Shown piece by piece: positions 25,880 through 35,128 of a stretch of 50,437 nucleotides of DNA; the stretch's first letter is position 1; each line of letters opens with the position of its first letter. Source of the DNA: Clostridium sp. CAG:253 (GTDB taxonomy: Bacteria > Bacillota > Clostridia > Lachnospirales > Lachnospiraceae). The position numbers and the translations under genes are program-made. The notes under the pieces were generated by a model. That model was not told the origin of the DNA. It did not search any database and saw nothing but the letters and a program-made list of their open reading frames with translations. The stretch spans positions 7,909 to 58,345 of the forward strand of contig FR887337.1 of the NCBI GenBank assembly GCA_000436755.1. The letters run 5' to 3'.

Positions 25880-26860
25880 CTAATTCAAATGTATGCCATC
25901 TTTTTCAATTGTGATAAGCCTTTCTTTATACAAATGCCCGATGGCACGTTTAAAAGCATTCTTGCTCATATGAAAACGGTTTTTAACTGCTTCGGAATCG
26001 GATTTATCATTAAATGGAAGAAAACCGTTCTCTCTCTGTAAAGTTTCATATATAAATGAAGCATCATCGTTCATCTGCTCAGGTATTTTTTTCTTGACGC
26101 TTAGCGTGAGCCTGCCGTCCTCCATAACCTGTGCAACCCTTGCATAGACAGGCTGATTTATGCGGTATTTTTCAAAAACTTCTTTTTTGGGAAGAAGAGC
26201 AGAGTATTTATCGTCAACAGCAATAAATACACCAAAATTGTCGCTTATCTCATATACGCGGCCAAATACCTCATCATCTTTCTTGTAAGGGGATTCATTG
26301 GAAAGATGATTGTAAACTTTCATGGAAGCACAAAGTCTGTCGCTCTTATCAACATAGAGTGTCACTAAAACAGCATCATCTTCTTTTACCTCATAAAGCT
26401 GCTCTTTGAAAGGAAGAAGAAGGTCTTTTGAAAGACCCCAGTCAAGGAAAGCACCGATTTTTGTTATTTCTTTTACATAGAGTCTGGCAACCTGACCTAA
26501 CTCTAATGATGGTTCTTCCATAGTAGCAATAGGTCTGTCCTCTGAATCTTTGTAAACAAATACATTTAAAACATCACCCTGCTGCGTATCTTTTGGAACC
26601 TGTGATTTTGGAAGAAGTATCTTATCGCTGTCATCACCGGTAGGAGTATTTAAAAATACACCGAAATCTGTGGTCTTAACAACTATAAGTTCCTGAGTTT
26701 TTCCTATTGGGATTGCACTTTTCTTTTTTTGTTCATCTGTCTTATCATTTCTTTTATGTCTGAATGTTCTGTCATTTTCTTTGTTATTTTTTCTATGAGG
26801 CTTATGGTCTTGTCTGCCACGTGAATAAGATTTTTCATTTTTGGAATATTCGTTTCTCAA
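25880..26860 (-). CDS. cvfB: S1-domain RNA-binding protein, CvfB-like
   Basis: The 326 residues comprise a basic, disordered N-terminal tail (1-48, rich in Lys/Arg/Asn/His), three S1/OB-like domains (from IGKTQELIVVKTTDFGVFL, from LGQVARLYVKEITKIGAFLDWG, from DEVFGRVYEISDNFGVFI) and a C-terminal winged helix (FHMSKNAFKRAIGHLYKERLITIEKDGI in parts). This matches CvfB/YitL proteins; CvfB affects virulence gene expression in Staphylococcus. The start is TTG at 26860 with GGAGG 11 nt upstream, and there is no internal ATG before domain 1. The tail is longer than usual. Confidence 0.87.
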   Translation of the reverse strand: MRNEYSKNEKSYSRGRQDHKPHRKNNKENDRTFRHKRNDKTDEQKKKSAIPIGKTQELIVVKTTDFGVFLNTPTGDDSDKILLPKSQVPKDTQQGDVLNVFVYKDSEDRPIATMEEPSLELGQVARLYVKEITKIGAFLDWGLSKDLLLPFKEQLYEVKEDDAVLVTLYVDKSDRLCASMKVYNHLSNESPYKKDDEVFGRVYEISDNFGVFIAVDDKYSALLPKKEVFEKYRINQPVYARVAQVMEDGRLTLSVKKKIPEQMNDDASFIYETLQRENGFLPFNDKSDSEAVKNRFHMSKNAFKRAIGHLYKERLITIEKDGIHLN

Positions 26861-27164
26861 ATTTAGGGTCCTCCGTTCTGTTCACATATTCTGCAATTCT
26901 GTAAAATTTACTCGTAGATGCATAGATTGACAGCTGTTGTCAAAATAGCGGGTAAACAATTACACTAAGTATACATTTTTGATAAAAAAAAATCCAGTTA
27001 AATTTGTAAATTGTGCAATTTTGAGTTATACTGTAAAATGTAAGAAAATTTTAATAATTTTGTGGTTATAGCGTTGAGACTGCAAAAAGATAATAATACG
27101 ATAAAAAAATTAAGATTTTAATTCATGAAGATTTATGTATCAGCGCAGAAAAGAGGTTGACTAA
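26861..27164. other. Divergent intergenic region cvfB/ridA
   Basis: This 304-bp region has no credible reading frame. It holds the palindrome TTGACAGCTGTTGTCAA (26927-26943, 6-bp arms TTGACA/TGTCAA), which could be an operator or overlap a -35 for cvfB, and the ridA promoter at 27004-27032. The rest is A/T-rich with no further structure seen. Confidence 0.6.
27004..27032 (+). promoter_or_regulatory. Promoter upstream of ridA
   Basis: TTGTAA (27004-27009), 17-bp spacer, TATACT (27027-27032), leaving a leader of about 125 nt before ridA. Confidence 0.6.
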
Positions 27165-27542
27165 ATGAAAAATATTATTAGTACAGACAAAGCACCTGCG
27201 GCTATCGGACCATATTCACAGGCAGTAGAGGTAAACGGACTTGTATTTACATCAGGGGTTGTTCCAATTGACCCTGCAACAGGAGAACTTGTAACAGGAC
27301 CTGCAGATGTTCAGGCAGAGAGAGCTTTCACAAGCCTTAAAGCACTTCTTGAGGCAGCAGGCACTTCAACAGCAAATGTAGTAAAAACAACAGTATTTAT
27401 CAGTGATATGAACGATTTTGGCAAGATAAATGAAGTATATGCAAAGTATTTTGAAGAGCCATATCCAGCAAGGTCATGTGTAGAAGTTGCAAGACTTCCG
27501 AAAGATGTTGCAATAGAGATAGAGGCTGTTGCGACAAAATAG
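27165..27542 (+). CDS. ridA: RidA-family enamine/imine deaminase
   Basis: Small (125-residue) protein that hydrolyses reactive 2-aminoacrylate and related enamines. Family signatures: APAAIGPYSQAVEVNGLVFTSG at the start (in parts), and PARSCVEVARLPKDVAIEIEAVA with the catalytic Arg. It assembles as a trimer. AGAGGT lies 8 nt before the ATG. It is followed after 67 nt by a secreted hydrolase gene with its own ribosome site. Confidence 0.95.
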   Translation: MKNIISTDKAPAAIGPYSQAVEVNGLVFTSGVVPIDPATGELVTGPADVQAERAFTSLKALLEAAGTSTANVVKTTVFISDMNDFGKINEVYAKYFEEPYPARSCVEVARLPKDVAIEIEAVATK

Positions 27543-27609
27543 TTATATAGTACTGTTTACTTACATTGTACAGGTGAACAGCGACCGTACAAAAAATGAG
27601 AGGTAGGTT

Positions 27610-28671
27610 ATGGAAAAGATACATTTGAGAAAAAAGTTTATCAGATGTGGATTGATAGTGGCATCGCAGCTTGTCATCATTTGTGGTGCATCTGCATTAA
27701 AAACTGAAAAGGCAGATGCAGCAAATAAAAATCTTGCCATATCGATTGCAAACGACTATGTGAATATCAGAAATAAGCCGTCTTTGCATGGAAAAATAAA
27801 GGGTCGACTTTACAGGGGAAGTGCAGTTACAATAACAAAGACTTACAAAAACGGCTGGGCACTTATAAAAAGCGGAAGCTTCAGAGGATACATAAAAAAA
27901 GAATATCTGGCAATAGGGGCAGAGGCACAGAAACTTGCAAAGAAATATGGAGTGCAGTATATTACCGTTAAAAAGAGTGTTTCTTCATTAAATGTAAGGG
28001 AAAAATCCAACAAAAAAGCAAAAGTTATCACACAGATTGCGTCAGGTGAGAGTTTTTATGTAAAGAAGTGTGGAAAAGTCTGGGTAAGGATTACTATTGA
28101 CGGTGATATAGGATATGTTGCCAAGGATTATGTTAATTTAAGAGTTAAATACAAACGTCCTGTTTCAATAACAAAGATTCTTGCAGACGAGAAGAAACAG
28201 CAGGAGGCGGAAAAAGCAAGCAGTTCTACAAATAGTACCGCAAAAAATGACACAACGACAACTGACAGCGATGCGGCAAAGGGAGATACAGACAACGATA
28301 CGGATAAAAATAAAGTTACCGGCAGCAAAATTGTAAAATATGCTAAAAAGTTTTTGGGATGCCCATATAAATATGGCGGAACAAGTTTGACAAAAGGTTC
28401 TGACTGTTCAGGTTTTACCCAGAGTATATATAAGGAATTTGGTTACAGCATTCCGAGAACTTCTTTGGAACAGTCATCATATGGTACAAAGGTGAGTTCA
28501 TCATCCGTACAGGAGGGAGACCTTGTATTCTATAAAAACGGAAAGAAAGTCGGACATGTTGCTATCTATATCGGAGACGGTGAGGTAATTCATTCAAGCA
28601 ATGAGAAAGATGGAGTAAAAATATCCAAAATGAATTACAGAACACCTTATTGTATAAGAAGAATTTTATGA
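27610..28671 (+). CDS. Secreted SH3-domain NlpC/P60 peptidoglycan hydrolase
   Basis: Predicted gamma-D-glutamyl-diaminopimelate endopeptidase of the cell wall, 353 residues. Order: basic signal peptide with hydrophobic core (about 8-30, likely cut near ADA-ANK), bacterial SH3 domain 1 (DYVNIRNKPSLHGKI), SH3 domain 2 (SSLNVREKSNKKAKV), an Asp/Ser/Thr/Asn linker (about 195-237) and an NlpC/P60 domain. The catalytic Cys is in SDCSGF and the His in VGHVAIYIG, with a supporting His in VIHSS. Many clostridia encode such enzymes for daughter-cell separation. Confidence 0.93.
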   Translation: MEKIHLRKKFIRCGLIVASQLVIICGASALKTEKADAANKNLAISIANDYVNIRNKPSLHGKIKGRLYRGSAVTITKTYKNGWALIKSGSFRGYIKKEYLAIGAEAQKLAKKYGVQYITVKKSVSSLNVREKSNKKAKVITQIASGESFYVKKCGKVWVRITIDGDIGYVAKDYVNLRVKYKRPVSITKILADEKKQQEAEKASSSTNSTAKNDTTTTDSDAAKGDTDNDTDKNKVTGSKIVKYAKKFLGCPYKYGGTSLTKGSDCSGFTQSIYKEFGYSIPRTSLEQSSYGTKVSSSSVQEGDLVFYKNGKKVGHVAIYIGDGEVIHSSNEKDGVKISKMNYRTPYCIRRIL

Positions 28672-29112
28672 TGCACTTCCAATCCTTTTGTCGGTGTTTG
28701 GCGGGTCAAGCCACCGGATGGTAATTTGTTATAGAGTCGACTAAATTGTCTGACAATTTAGAAAAAATATAGAAAAAGTAGTGCAAAACAATGCACGGAG
28801 AATGTGATAACAGATAGAATAAAGCAAAAAAAATCTCGTAAAATTGTGGTTATGAACACTAAATCAACAAAAAATGTTGATAAATCGACATAAAAAAGCG
28901 GTGTAATATGTCGAAAAATGCGAAAAAGTATAGTTATGCACGAAGTTATCAACATTATCCACAAAATTCAAATCCACAGATTAACAATAAATTTTGTGGA
29001 TTTGAATTGTCACACAAACATATACAATTTTCAAAAAATACTTAACAGCAACGTGTTTGTGATAAATGTATAATAAAAGACTAAAAAAGTCGAAACGATT
29101 GTGCAATTTTAC
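28672..29112. other. Non-coding region with DnaA-box-like motifs and inverted repeats
   Basis: About 440 bp without a credible gene. DnaA-box-like 9-mers: TTATGAACA (28850), TTATCAACA on the minus strand (28875-28883), TTATGCACG (28934), and TTATCAACA (28946-28954) abutting a perfect TTATCCACA (28955-28963). Inverted repeats: CTAAATTGT/ACAATTTAG (28741-28761), GTGCA/TGCAC (28781-28796), ATCAACA/TGTTGAT (28863-28881), TCGACAT/ATGTCGA (28885-28914) and AATTCAAATCCACA/TGTGGATTTGAATT (28965-29008). It could be a DnaA-binding cluster or an unrecognised structured RNA. Confidence 0.6.
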
Positions 29113-29141
29113 TTGCTTTTTTGGAAAACGTGAGTTATAAT
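29113..29141 (+). promoter_or_regulatory. Promoter for hpf
   Basis: TTGCTT (29113-29118), 17-bp spacer, TATAAT (29136-29141), 31 nt before the start codon. Confidence 0.7.
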
Positions 29142-29172
29142 ATATTTAACAATTTGTAAAGGAGTGATAGTC

Positions 29173-29700
29173 ATGAAATTTATTATCAGTGGTAAAAATC
29201 TTGATGTAACAGATGGACTTAAAGCAGCAATCGAGGAAAAGATAGGAAAGCTTGAGAGGTATTTCACTCCGGAAACTGAAGTTCACGTTACCTTGAGTGT
29301 AGAGAAAGAAAGACAGAAAATAGAGATTACAATCCCTATGAAAGGAAACATTGTACGTGCTGAGCAGGTCAGCGACGATATGTATGTTTCAATAGATTTG
29401 GTTGAGGAGGTTATTGAGAGACAGTTACGCAAATACAAAAATAAACTTGTTGACAGACAGCAGTCAGCAGCAAGTTTGAGCAAGGCATTCATTGAGGAAG
29501 AGATTGAGGAGGATGACGAGATTAAGATTATCCGTTCAAAGAAATTCGGCATGAAGCCTATGGATCCTGAGGAGGCATGCATTCAGATGGAACTTCTCGG
29601 ACACAACTTCTATGTATTCCGCAATGCGGCAACAGACGAAGTAAATGTTGTTTATAAGAGAAAGGGAAATACATTCGGACTTATCGAGCCTGAATTTTAA
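29173..29700 (+). CDS. hpf: Long-form ribosome hibernation promoting factor
   Basis: Dimerises 70S ribosomes to inactive 100S particles in stationary phase. The 175 residues comprise the N-terminal HPF/RaiA fold (MKFIISGKNLDVTDGLKAAI... with KLERYF) and the C-terminal dimerisation domain (RSKKFGMKPMDPEEACIQMELLGHNFYVF, read in parts), so it is the long form. ATG 29173 is chosen because AAAGGAG lies 8 nt upstream; the frame also opens at GTG 29164 within that site. It is followed by a terminator and then secA, as in Bacillus. Confidence 0.95.
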   Translation: MKFIISGKNLDVTDGLKAAIEEKIGKLERYFTPETEVHVTLSVEKERQKIEITIPMKGNIVRAEQVSDDMYVSIDLVEEVIERQLRKYKNKLVDRQQSAASLSKAFIEEEIEEDDEIKIIRSKKFGMKPMDPEEACIQMELLGHNFYVFRNAATDEVNVVYKRKGNTFGLIEPEF

Positions 29701-29778
29701 TTAATGAGATAGACACTTTGGAGAGAGTGTTACATATATCAAATGAGAGTATGAAAAATAAATAATTTAAGCCAATAG

Positions 29779-29813
29779 ACAGCCCTGGAGAGTTATCCGG
29801 GGCTGTTTCGTTT
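29779..29813 (+). terminator. Terminator after hpf
   Basis: ACAGCCCTGG (29779-29788) pairs with CCGGGGCTGT (29797-29806), one G-T, 8-nt loop, then TTCGTTT. Confidence 0.85.
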
Positions 29814-29827
29814 AGAAAAAACAGTAG

Positions 29828-29856
29828 TTGAAAAACCCCCTGTTTAATGTTATACT
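29828..29856 (+). promoter_or_regulatory. Promoter for secA
   Basis: TTGAAA (29828-29833), 17-bp spacer and TATACT (29851-29856) with an extended -10 TG; about 60 nt of leader before secA. Confidence 0.75.
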
Positions 29857-29921
29857 AGGAAATAGTTTTTTTAGGTGGTTAAATACTACATAAACAGTAA
29901 TAATGTATAGGAGTGAAATTC

Positions 29922-32486
29922 ATGAGTATAATTAGTAAAATCTTCGGTACTCACAGTCAGCATGAAGTGAAAAGAATTATTCCGATAGTGAATAAAATAG
30001 AAGCTCTTGCACCTGAGTTCGAGAAATTAACAGATGATGAGCTTAAAGCTAAGACACCTGAATTTAAGGAGCGTCTTGAAAAGGGAGAGACTTTGGATGA
30101 TTTGCTTCCTGAAGCTTATGCAACAGTGAGAGAGGCAGCAACAAGAGTTCTTGGAATGAGACACTATCGTGTACAGCTTATCGGTGGTGTGATTCTTCAT
30201 CAGGGACGAATTACCGAGATGCGTACAGGTGAAGGTAAGACACTTGTTTCTACACTTCCTGCGTATTTAAATGCATTGGAGGGAAAAGGTGTTCATATCG
30301 TTACTGTAAACGATTACCTTGCAAAACGTGATGCCGAATGGATGGGACAAGTTCATGAGTTTCTTGGGCTTACAGTTGGTGTTATACTGAATTCGATGGA
30401 CAATGACGAAAGAAGAGAAGCGTACAACTGTGATATAACATATGCTACAAATAATGAACTTGGATTTGATTATCTTCGTGACAACATGGTGGTATACAAA
30501 GAAGAACTTGTACAGAGAGAACTTCACTATGCCATTATCGATGAGGTTGATTCAGTTCTTATTGATGAAGCAAGAACACCACTTATTATTTCAGGACAGA
30601 GCGGAAAGTCAACAAAACTTTACGAAGCCTGTGATATATTTGTAAAACAGCTCACAAGAGGTACTGCAAAAGAACTCTCAAAGATGGATTTCATTATGAA
30701 TGAGGAAGAGCAGGAAACAGGTGATTATGTTGTTGATGAAAAAGATAAAAATGTAAACCTTACTGAAGAAGGTGTAAGAAAAGCCGAAAGATTTTTCCAG
30801 GTCAAAAACCTTGCAGACCCTGACAATCTTGAATTACAGCACAACATAAATCTTGCATTGAGAGCACATTCTCTTATGTTCAGAGATAAAGATTATGTAG
30901 TAAAAGATGACCAGGTACTTATCGTTGATGAGTTTACAGGACGTATCATGCCGGGACGTCGTTTCTCAGATGGTCTTCATCAGGCGATAGAAGCAAAAGA
31001 GCATGTAAAGGTTAAGAGAGAGAGCAAAACTCTTGCGACTATTACATTCCAGAACTTCTTCAACAAATATGCTAAAAAATCGGGTATGACAGGTACTGCT
31101 CTTACAGAAGAGAAAGAGTTCCGTGACATTTATGAGATGGATGTTGTTGAAGTTCCTACAAATCTTCCGGTTGCCCGTATTGATTATGAAGATGCGGTAT
31201 ACAAGACAAAGGAAGAAAAATTCAATGCGGTTGTTGCAGACATTGTAGAAGCACATGAGAAGGGACAACCTGTACTTGTCGGAACAATAAACATTGATAC
31301 ATCTGAGTACCTCAGTGATAAACTTAAGAAAAAGGGAATACCTCATAAGGTCCTTAATGCTAAATTCCATGAACTTGAAGCTGAGATTATCGCAGATGCA
31401 GGTCAGATGGGAGCAGTTACGATTGCTACTAACATGGCAGGTCGTGGTACTGATATTAAACTTGGCGAGGGAGTAAAAGAACTTGGAGGACTTAAAATAA
31501 TAGGTACAGAGAGACATGAGTCACGCCGTATCGACAATCAGCTTCGTGGTCGTGCAGGTCGTCAGGGTGATCCTGGTGAGTCACGTTTTTATATCTCACT
31601 TGAAGATGATCTTATGCGTCTTTTCGGTTCAGAAAGACTTATGGGACTGTTCTCAGCCATGCCTGACGGAGAGCAGATTGAGCATAAAATGCTTTCAAAT
31701 GCCATTGAAAGTGCACAGAAGAAGATTGAGGGCAACAACTTTGGAATCAGAAAGAACCTTCTTGAATTTGACCGTGTAAACAACGAGCAGAGAGAAGTTA
31801 TCTATAAAGAACGCCGCAAGGTACTTGACGGTGAGAATATGCGTGACACAATCTACAAGATGATTACTGATGTTGTAGAAAAATGTGTATTATCAATTAT
31901 CGGTGATGAGTCATCACCTGAGGAATGGGATATCGCTGAATTAAATAATGTACTTCGTCCGATAGTGCCTATCCAGAAGATAGTGCTTACAGAGGAAGAA
32001 GAAAAACATGCGACAAAAGCAGAACTTATACAGAGACTTAAAGAGGAAGCTGTAAAAGTATATGAAGCTAAAGAAGCAGAATTCCCTGATGCAGATCAGA
32101 TAAGAGAAGTAGAAAGAATTATTCTTCTCAAAGTTATTGACAGAAAATGGATGGATCATATTGATGATATGGATCAGCTCCGTCAGGGCATCGGTCTTCA
32201 GGCATATGGTCAGAGAGATCCTGTAGTTGAGTACAAATTTGCCGGATTTGACATGTTTGATGCAATGATAGATGCTATTACGGAAGAGACAGTAAAAGCA
32301 CTTACTCATATTCAGATAGAGCAGAAAGTAGAGCGTGAGCAGGTTGCAAAGGTTACAGGAACAAACAAAGATGAGACTGTAGCAGCGAAGCCAAAGACAC
32401 GCGAAGGAAAGAAGATACAGCCAAATGACCCTTGCCCATGCGGAAGCGGCAAGAAATACAAAATGTGCTGTGGAAGAAAATTTTAA
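29922..32486 (+). CDS. secA: Preprotein translocase ATPase SecA
   Basis: Motor that drives unfolded preproteins through SecYEG. The 854 residues have Walker A in [38 protein letters not shown]-like [20 protein letters not shown], the preprotein crosslinking domain, [15 protein letters not shown] and [18 protein letters not shown]. The C-terminal linker ends in the zinc motif [18 protein letters not shown] that contacts SecB-like partners, lipid or ribosomes. ATG 29922 has AGGAG 8 nt upstream; the GTG at 29913 overlaps that site. Confidence 0.97.
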   Translation: MSIISKIFGTHSQHEVKRIIPIVNKIEALAPEFEKLTDDELKAKTPEFKERLEKGETLDDLLPEAYATVREAATRVLGMRHYRVQLIGGVILHQGRITEMRTGEGKTLVSTLPAYLNALEGKGVHIVTVNDYLAKRDAEWMGQVHEFLGLTVGVILNSMDNDERREAYNCDITYATNNELGFDYLRDNMVVYKEELVQRELHYAIIDEVDSVLIDEARTPLIISGQSGKSTKLYEACDIFVKQLTRGTAKELSKMDFIMNEEEQETGDYVVDEKDKNVNLTEEGVRKAERFFQVKNLADPDNLELQHNINLALRAHSLMFRDKDYVVKDDQVLIVDEFTGRIMPGRRFSDGLHQAIEAKEHVKVKRESKTLATITFQNFFNKYAKKSGMTGTALTEEKEFRDIYEMDVVEVPTNLPVARIDYEDAVYKTKEEKFNAVVADIVEAHEKGQPVLVGTINIDTSEYLSDKLKKKGIPHKVLNAKFHELEAEIIADAGQMGAVTIATNMAGRGTDIKLGEGVKELGGLKIIGTERHESRRIDNQLRGRAGRQGDPGESRFYISLEDDLMRLFGSERLMGLFSAMPDGEQIEHKMLSNAIESAQKKIEGNNFGIRKNLLEFDRVNNEQREVIYKERRKVLDGENMRDTIYKMITDVVEKCVLSIIGDESSPEEWDIAELNNVLRPIVPIQKIVLTEEEEKHATKAELIQRLKEEAVKVYEAKEAEFPDADQIREVERIILLKVIDRKWMDHIDDMDQLRQGIGLQAYGQRDPVVEYKFAGFDMFDAMIDAITEETVKALTHIQIEQKVEREQVAKVTGTNKDETVAAKPKTREGKKIQPNDPCPCGSGKKYKMCCGRKF

Positions 32487-32492
32487 ATAAAA

Positions 32493-32625
32493 ATTCCAGA
32501 GAACAGAAATTCTATGGAAAAATTCAAAGAATAAAAAGTTAAAAATATTTATTCTTTGGAATAAGAATTTAAGTGCATATTTTTGCAGAATACGGGGCAT
32601 ATGTGCGTTTCGTCATATGTTCCGT
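32493..32625 (+). promoter_or_regulatory. Three hairpins in the secA-prfB gap
   Basis: Hairpin 1: TTCCA-AGAA with TTCT-TGGAA (about 32493-32518). Hairpin 2: CAAAGAATAAA (32525-32535) with TTTATTCTTTG (32548-32558). Hairpin 3: ACGGGGCATATG (32592-32603) with CATATGTTCCGT (32614-32625), 12 bp with two G-T pairs, ending about 10 nt before the prfB ribosome site. None has a T-run, so they look like leader RNA or processing sites rather than terminators. Confidence 0.5.
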
Positions 32626-32648
32626 TATTTATAGAAAGAGGTGAGTTG

Positions 32649-33768
32649 ATGGTAGAATTTGATAATATAAAAATTTCATTATCAAATTACGATGAACCAC
32701 TGCTTGAAATGGGGAACTCACTTTGACTTAGCTAATAAGCGTGACAGAGTCGAAGAATTGGAACACACCATGGAAGAGCCGGGATTTTGGGATGACCCGA
32801 ATAAATCGGCAGCGGTTGTTCAGGATTGTAAAAAATTAAAGTCAGTTATAGAAAGGTATGAAAAACTTTGTGGAGACAGAGATGACATACTTACACTTAT
32901 CGATATAGCTGAGGAAGAAAATGATGCCAGTCTTTTGCCGGAAGTTGAGGAATCATTTCAGGCATTTGAAGATGAGTATAAATCACTTAGGATAGAAACA
33001 TTGCTAAGCGGAGAGTATGATAAGTGTAATGCAATACTTACACTTCATGCGGGAGCAGGCGGAACAGAGAGCTGTGACTGGGCAAGTATGCTCTGTCGAA
33101 TGTATCAGCGCTGGGCTGAAAAAAAAGGTTTCAATGTCGAAATGATAGATTTTCTTGACGGTGACGAGGCAGGCTACAAATCAGTTACATTGCAGATAGA
33201 TGGTGAAAATGCATACGGTTATCTGAAATCAGAACATGGTGTTCACAGACTTGTAAGAATTTCACCGTTCAATGCGGCAGGAAAAAGGCAGACTTCATTT
33301 GTATCATGTGATGTTATGCCGGATATAGAGGAAGACCTTGACGTTGAGATAGCAGATGATGATATCCGAATTGATACATATCGTTCAAGCGGTGCAGGAG
33401 GACAGCACATAAACAAGACATCATCGGCAATCCGTATCACACATTTCCCGACAGGAATAGTGGTACAGTGTCAGAATGAGCGATCGCAGCATATGAATAA
33501 AGATAAAGCCATGCAGATGCTCAAAGCAAAACTCTATATGCTTAAACAGCAGGAGCAGCTTGAAAAAGCAAGCGGTATCCGTGGAGAAGTCAAGGATAAT
33601 GGATGGGGGAGCCAGATTCGTTCATATGTTATGCAGCCGTATACTATGGTTAAGGATAATAGAACAGGTCAGGAAGTAAGTAATGTTACAGGTGTTTTAG
33701 ACGGAAACATAGATCCGTTTATAAATGCATATCTTGCATGGATTACATCAGCAGACAAAGAAAAGTAA
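32649..33768 (+). CDS. prfB: Peptide chain release factor 2 with programmed +1 frameshift
   Basis: RF2 releases peptides at UAA and UGA. Frame 0 starts at ATG 32649 (after AGAGGTGAG) and encodes 25 codons ending ...GNSL before an in-frame TGA at 32724-32726. The shift site is CTT-TGA-C; a +1 slip continues with GAC at 32725 and DLANKRDRVEELE, giving about 372 residues, close to E. coli RF2 (365). The stop-recognition SPF motif (RISPFNAAG) and the catalytic GGQ (SSGAGGQHINKT) are intact. The stimulatory G-tract is one codon further upstream than usual (see findings). Confidence 0.95.
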
Positions 33769-33787
33769 GAGAGGAATGGAGGAAGAG

Positions 33788-35002
33788 ATGGTAAAAGTAG
33801 GAATATTAGGATATGGTACAGTAGGTTCAGGTGTTTTTGAGATATTAAACAAAAACAGTGATATTATAACAAAAAGAGCAGGTCAGGATATAGAAGTAAA
33901 ATATGTACTTGACCTTAGAGATTTTCCGGGAGACCCAGCAGAAAATTATGTTGTACATGACTTTTCAATACTTGAAAATGATGATGAAGTAAAGATAGTT
34001 GTTGAGACAATGGGAGGACTTCATCCGGCATATGAATTTGTAAAAGCAAGTCTTCTCAAAGGAAAAAATGTTGTAACATCAAACAAAGCACTTGTTGCTG
34101 CATTTGGTACTGAACTTTTACAGATTGCCAGAGACAAAAATGTAAACTTTTTATTTGAAGCGAGCGTTGGCGGCGGTATTCCTATAATAAGACCACTTCA
34201 GACATCATTAGCTCCTGATGAGATAGAGGAAATTTCGGGTATATTAAACGGTACTACAAACTTTATTCTTACTGAGATGACAGAAAACGGTTCTGATTTT
34301 GACTCGGTACTTAAAGATGCACAGGCAAAAGGTTATGCGGAAGCAGACCCTACTGCAGATGTAGAGGGATATGACGCATGCCGTAAAATTGCAATCCTCA
34401 CATCACTTGCATATGGCAAACAGCTTGACTTTGAAGATATTTATACAGAGGGTATCACAAAGATAACAGACAGAGATATAAATTACGCATCAAAGCTCAA
34501 AGCGAAAGTAAAGATTTTTGGTTCAAGCAAATTAGCAGGTGACAAGGTAAGTGCAATGGTAGCACCTAAGCTTATCACACATGACCATCCTCTTTACAGC
34601 GTAGACGGTGTATTTAACGCCATACTTGTAAAAGGAAACATGGTTGGTGATGTAATGTTTTATGGTCAGGGAGCAGGAAAGCTTGCAACAGCAAGTGCGG
34701 TTGTTTCTGACATCATGGAAGCGTCAAAAAATCTTGAAAATAATATAAATGTAATTTGGTCTGCTGATAAACTTGAGCTTATGCCAATGGACGAAGTAGT
34801 ATCAAAATTCTTTGTAAGAGTATTAGGAAACAAAGCTGATAATGAAGCAAAAATCAAGGAATTATTTGGCGAAGTTGAGTTTGTGGATGCAGGTTATGCA
34901 GACGAAACAGGTTTTGTAACAAAAGATATCACTGAAGCAGTATATGAAAATGCGGCAAAAGAGATGGGAAATGTTATAAATAAGATTCGTTTTGATGCAT
35001 AG
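33788..35002 (+). CDS. hom: Homoserine dehydrogenase
   Basis: NAD(P)H-dependent reduction of aspartate semialdehyde to homoserine, the branch to threonine and methionine. The 404 residues have the Rossmann motif GILGYGTVGSGV, SNKALVAAFG, the catalytic region GGGIPIIRPLQ, ILNGTTNFILTEM, and YAEADPTADVEGYDACRKIAIL. The C-terminus (from about 340) looks like an ACT domain, so feedback control by threonine is plausible. ATG 33788 has GGAGG 5 nt upstream; upstream in-frame ATG 33776 would overlap it. It follows prfB by 19 nt. Confidence 0.93.
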   Translation: MVKVGILGYGTVGSGVFEILNKNSDIITKRAGQDIEVKYVLDLRDFPGDPAENYVVHDFSILENDDEVKIVVETMGGLHPAYEFVKASLLKGKNVVTSNKALVAAFGTELLQIARDKNVNFLFEASVGGGIPIIRPLQTSLAPDEIEEISGILNGTTNFILTEMTENGSDFDSVLKDAQAKGYAEADPTADVEGYDACRKIAILTSLAYGKQLDFEDIYTEGITKITDRDINYASKLKAKVKIFGSSKLAGDKVSAMVAPKLITHDHPLYSVDGVFNAILVKGNMVGDVMFYGQGAGKLATASAVVSDIMEASKNLENNINVIWSADKLELMPMDEVVSKFFVRVLGNKADNEAKIKELFGEVEFVDAGYADETGFVTKDITEAVYENAAKEMGNVINKIRFDA

Positions 35003-35073
35003 TGAAACATAAAAATAGTTGGCGCGGAAAAATTAAATCGTTGTAGTATAACACTACTTATAAATTGACAGTG

Positions 35074-35110
35074 GGCGGCTATTTTATAGCCGTCTATTGT
35101 TGTTTTTTTT
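35074..35110 (+). terminator. Terminator after hom
   Basis: GGCGGCTAT (35074-35082) pairs with ATAGCCGTC (35086-35094) around a TTT loop, followed by a T-rich tail including T8. Confidence 0.9.
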
Positions 35111-35128
35111 GAATGAATGGAGAGTAAC

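Noticed and set aside
28741..28766. Terminator after the NlpC/P60 gene
   Set aside because: The stem CTAAATTGT/ACAATTTAG is perfect but is followed by A-residues; no T-run on the 3' side in either direction.
28735..29010. Chromosomal origin oriC
   Set aside because: DnaA-box-like motifs are present, but dnaA, dnaN, rpmH and an obvious AT-rich unwinding tract next to them are missing.
27010..29110. Shared 13-mer ATTGTGCAATTTT near the ridA and hpf promoters
   Set aside because: Identical 13-mers are expected many times by chance in 50 kb of AT-rich DNA, and its place relative to the two promoters differs.
30966..31517. Long minus-strand open frames inside secA and other genes
   Set aside because: They are antisense shadows: no ribosome sites, no motifs, and composition dictated by the true coding strand.
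32649..33768. prfB as a frameshifted pseudogene
   Set aside because: The interruption is the known programmed CTT-TGA-C site; all RF2 motifs are intact on both sides.
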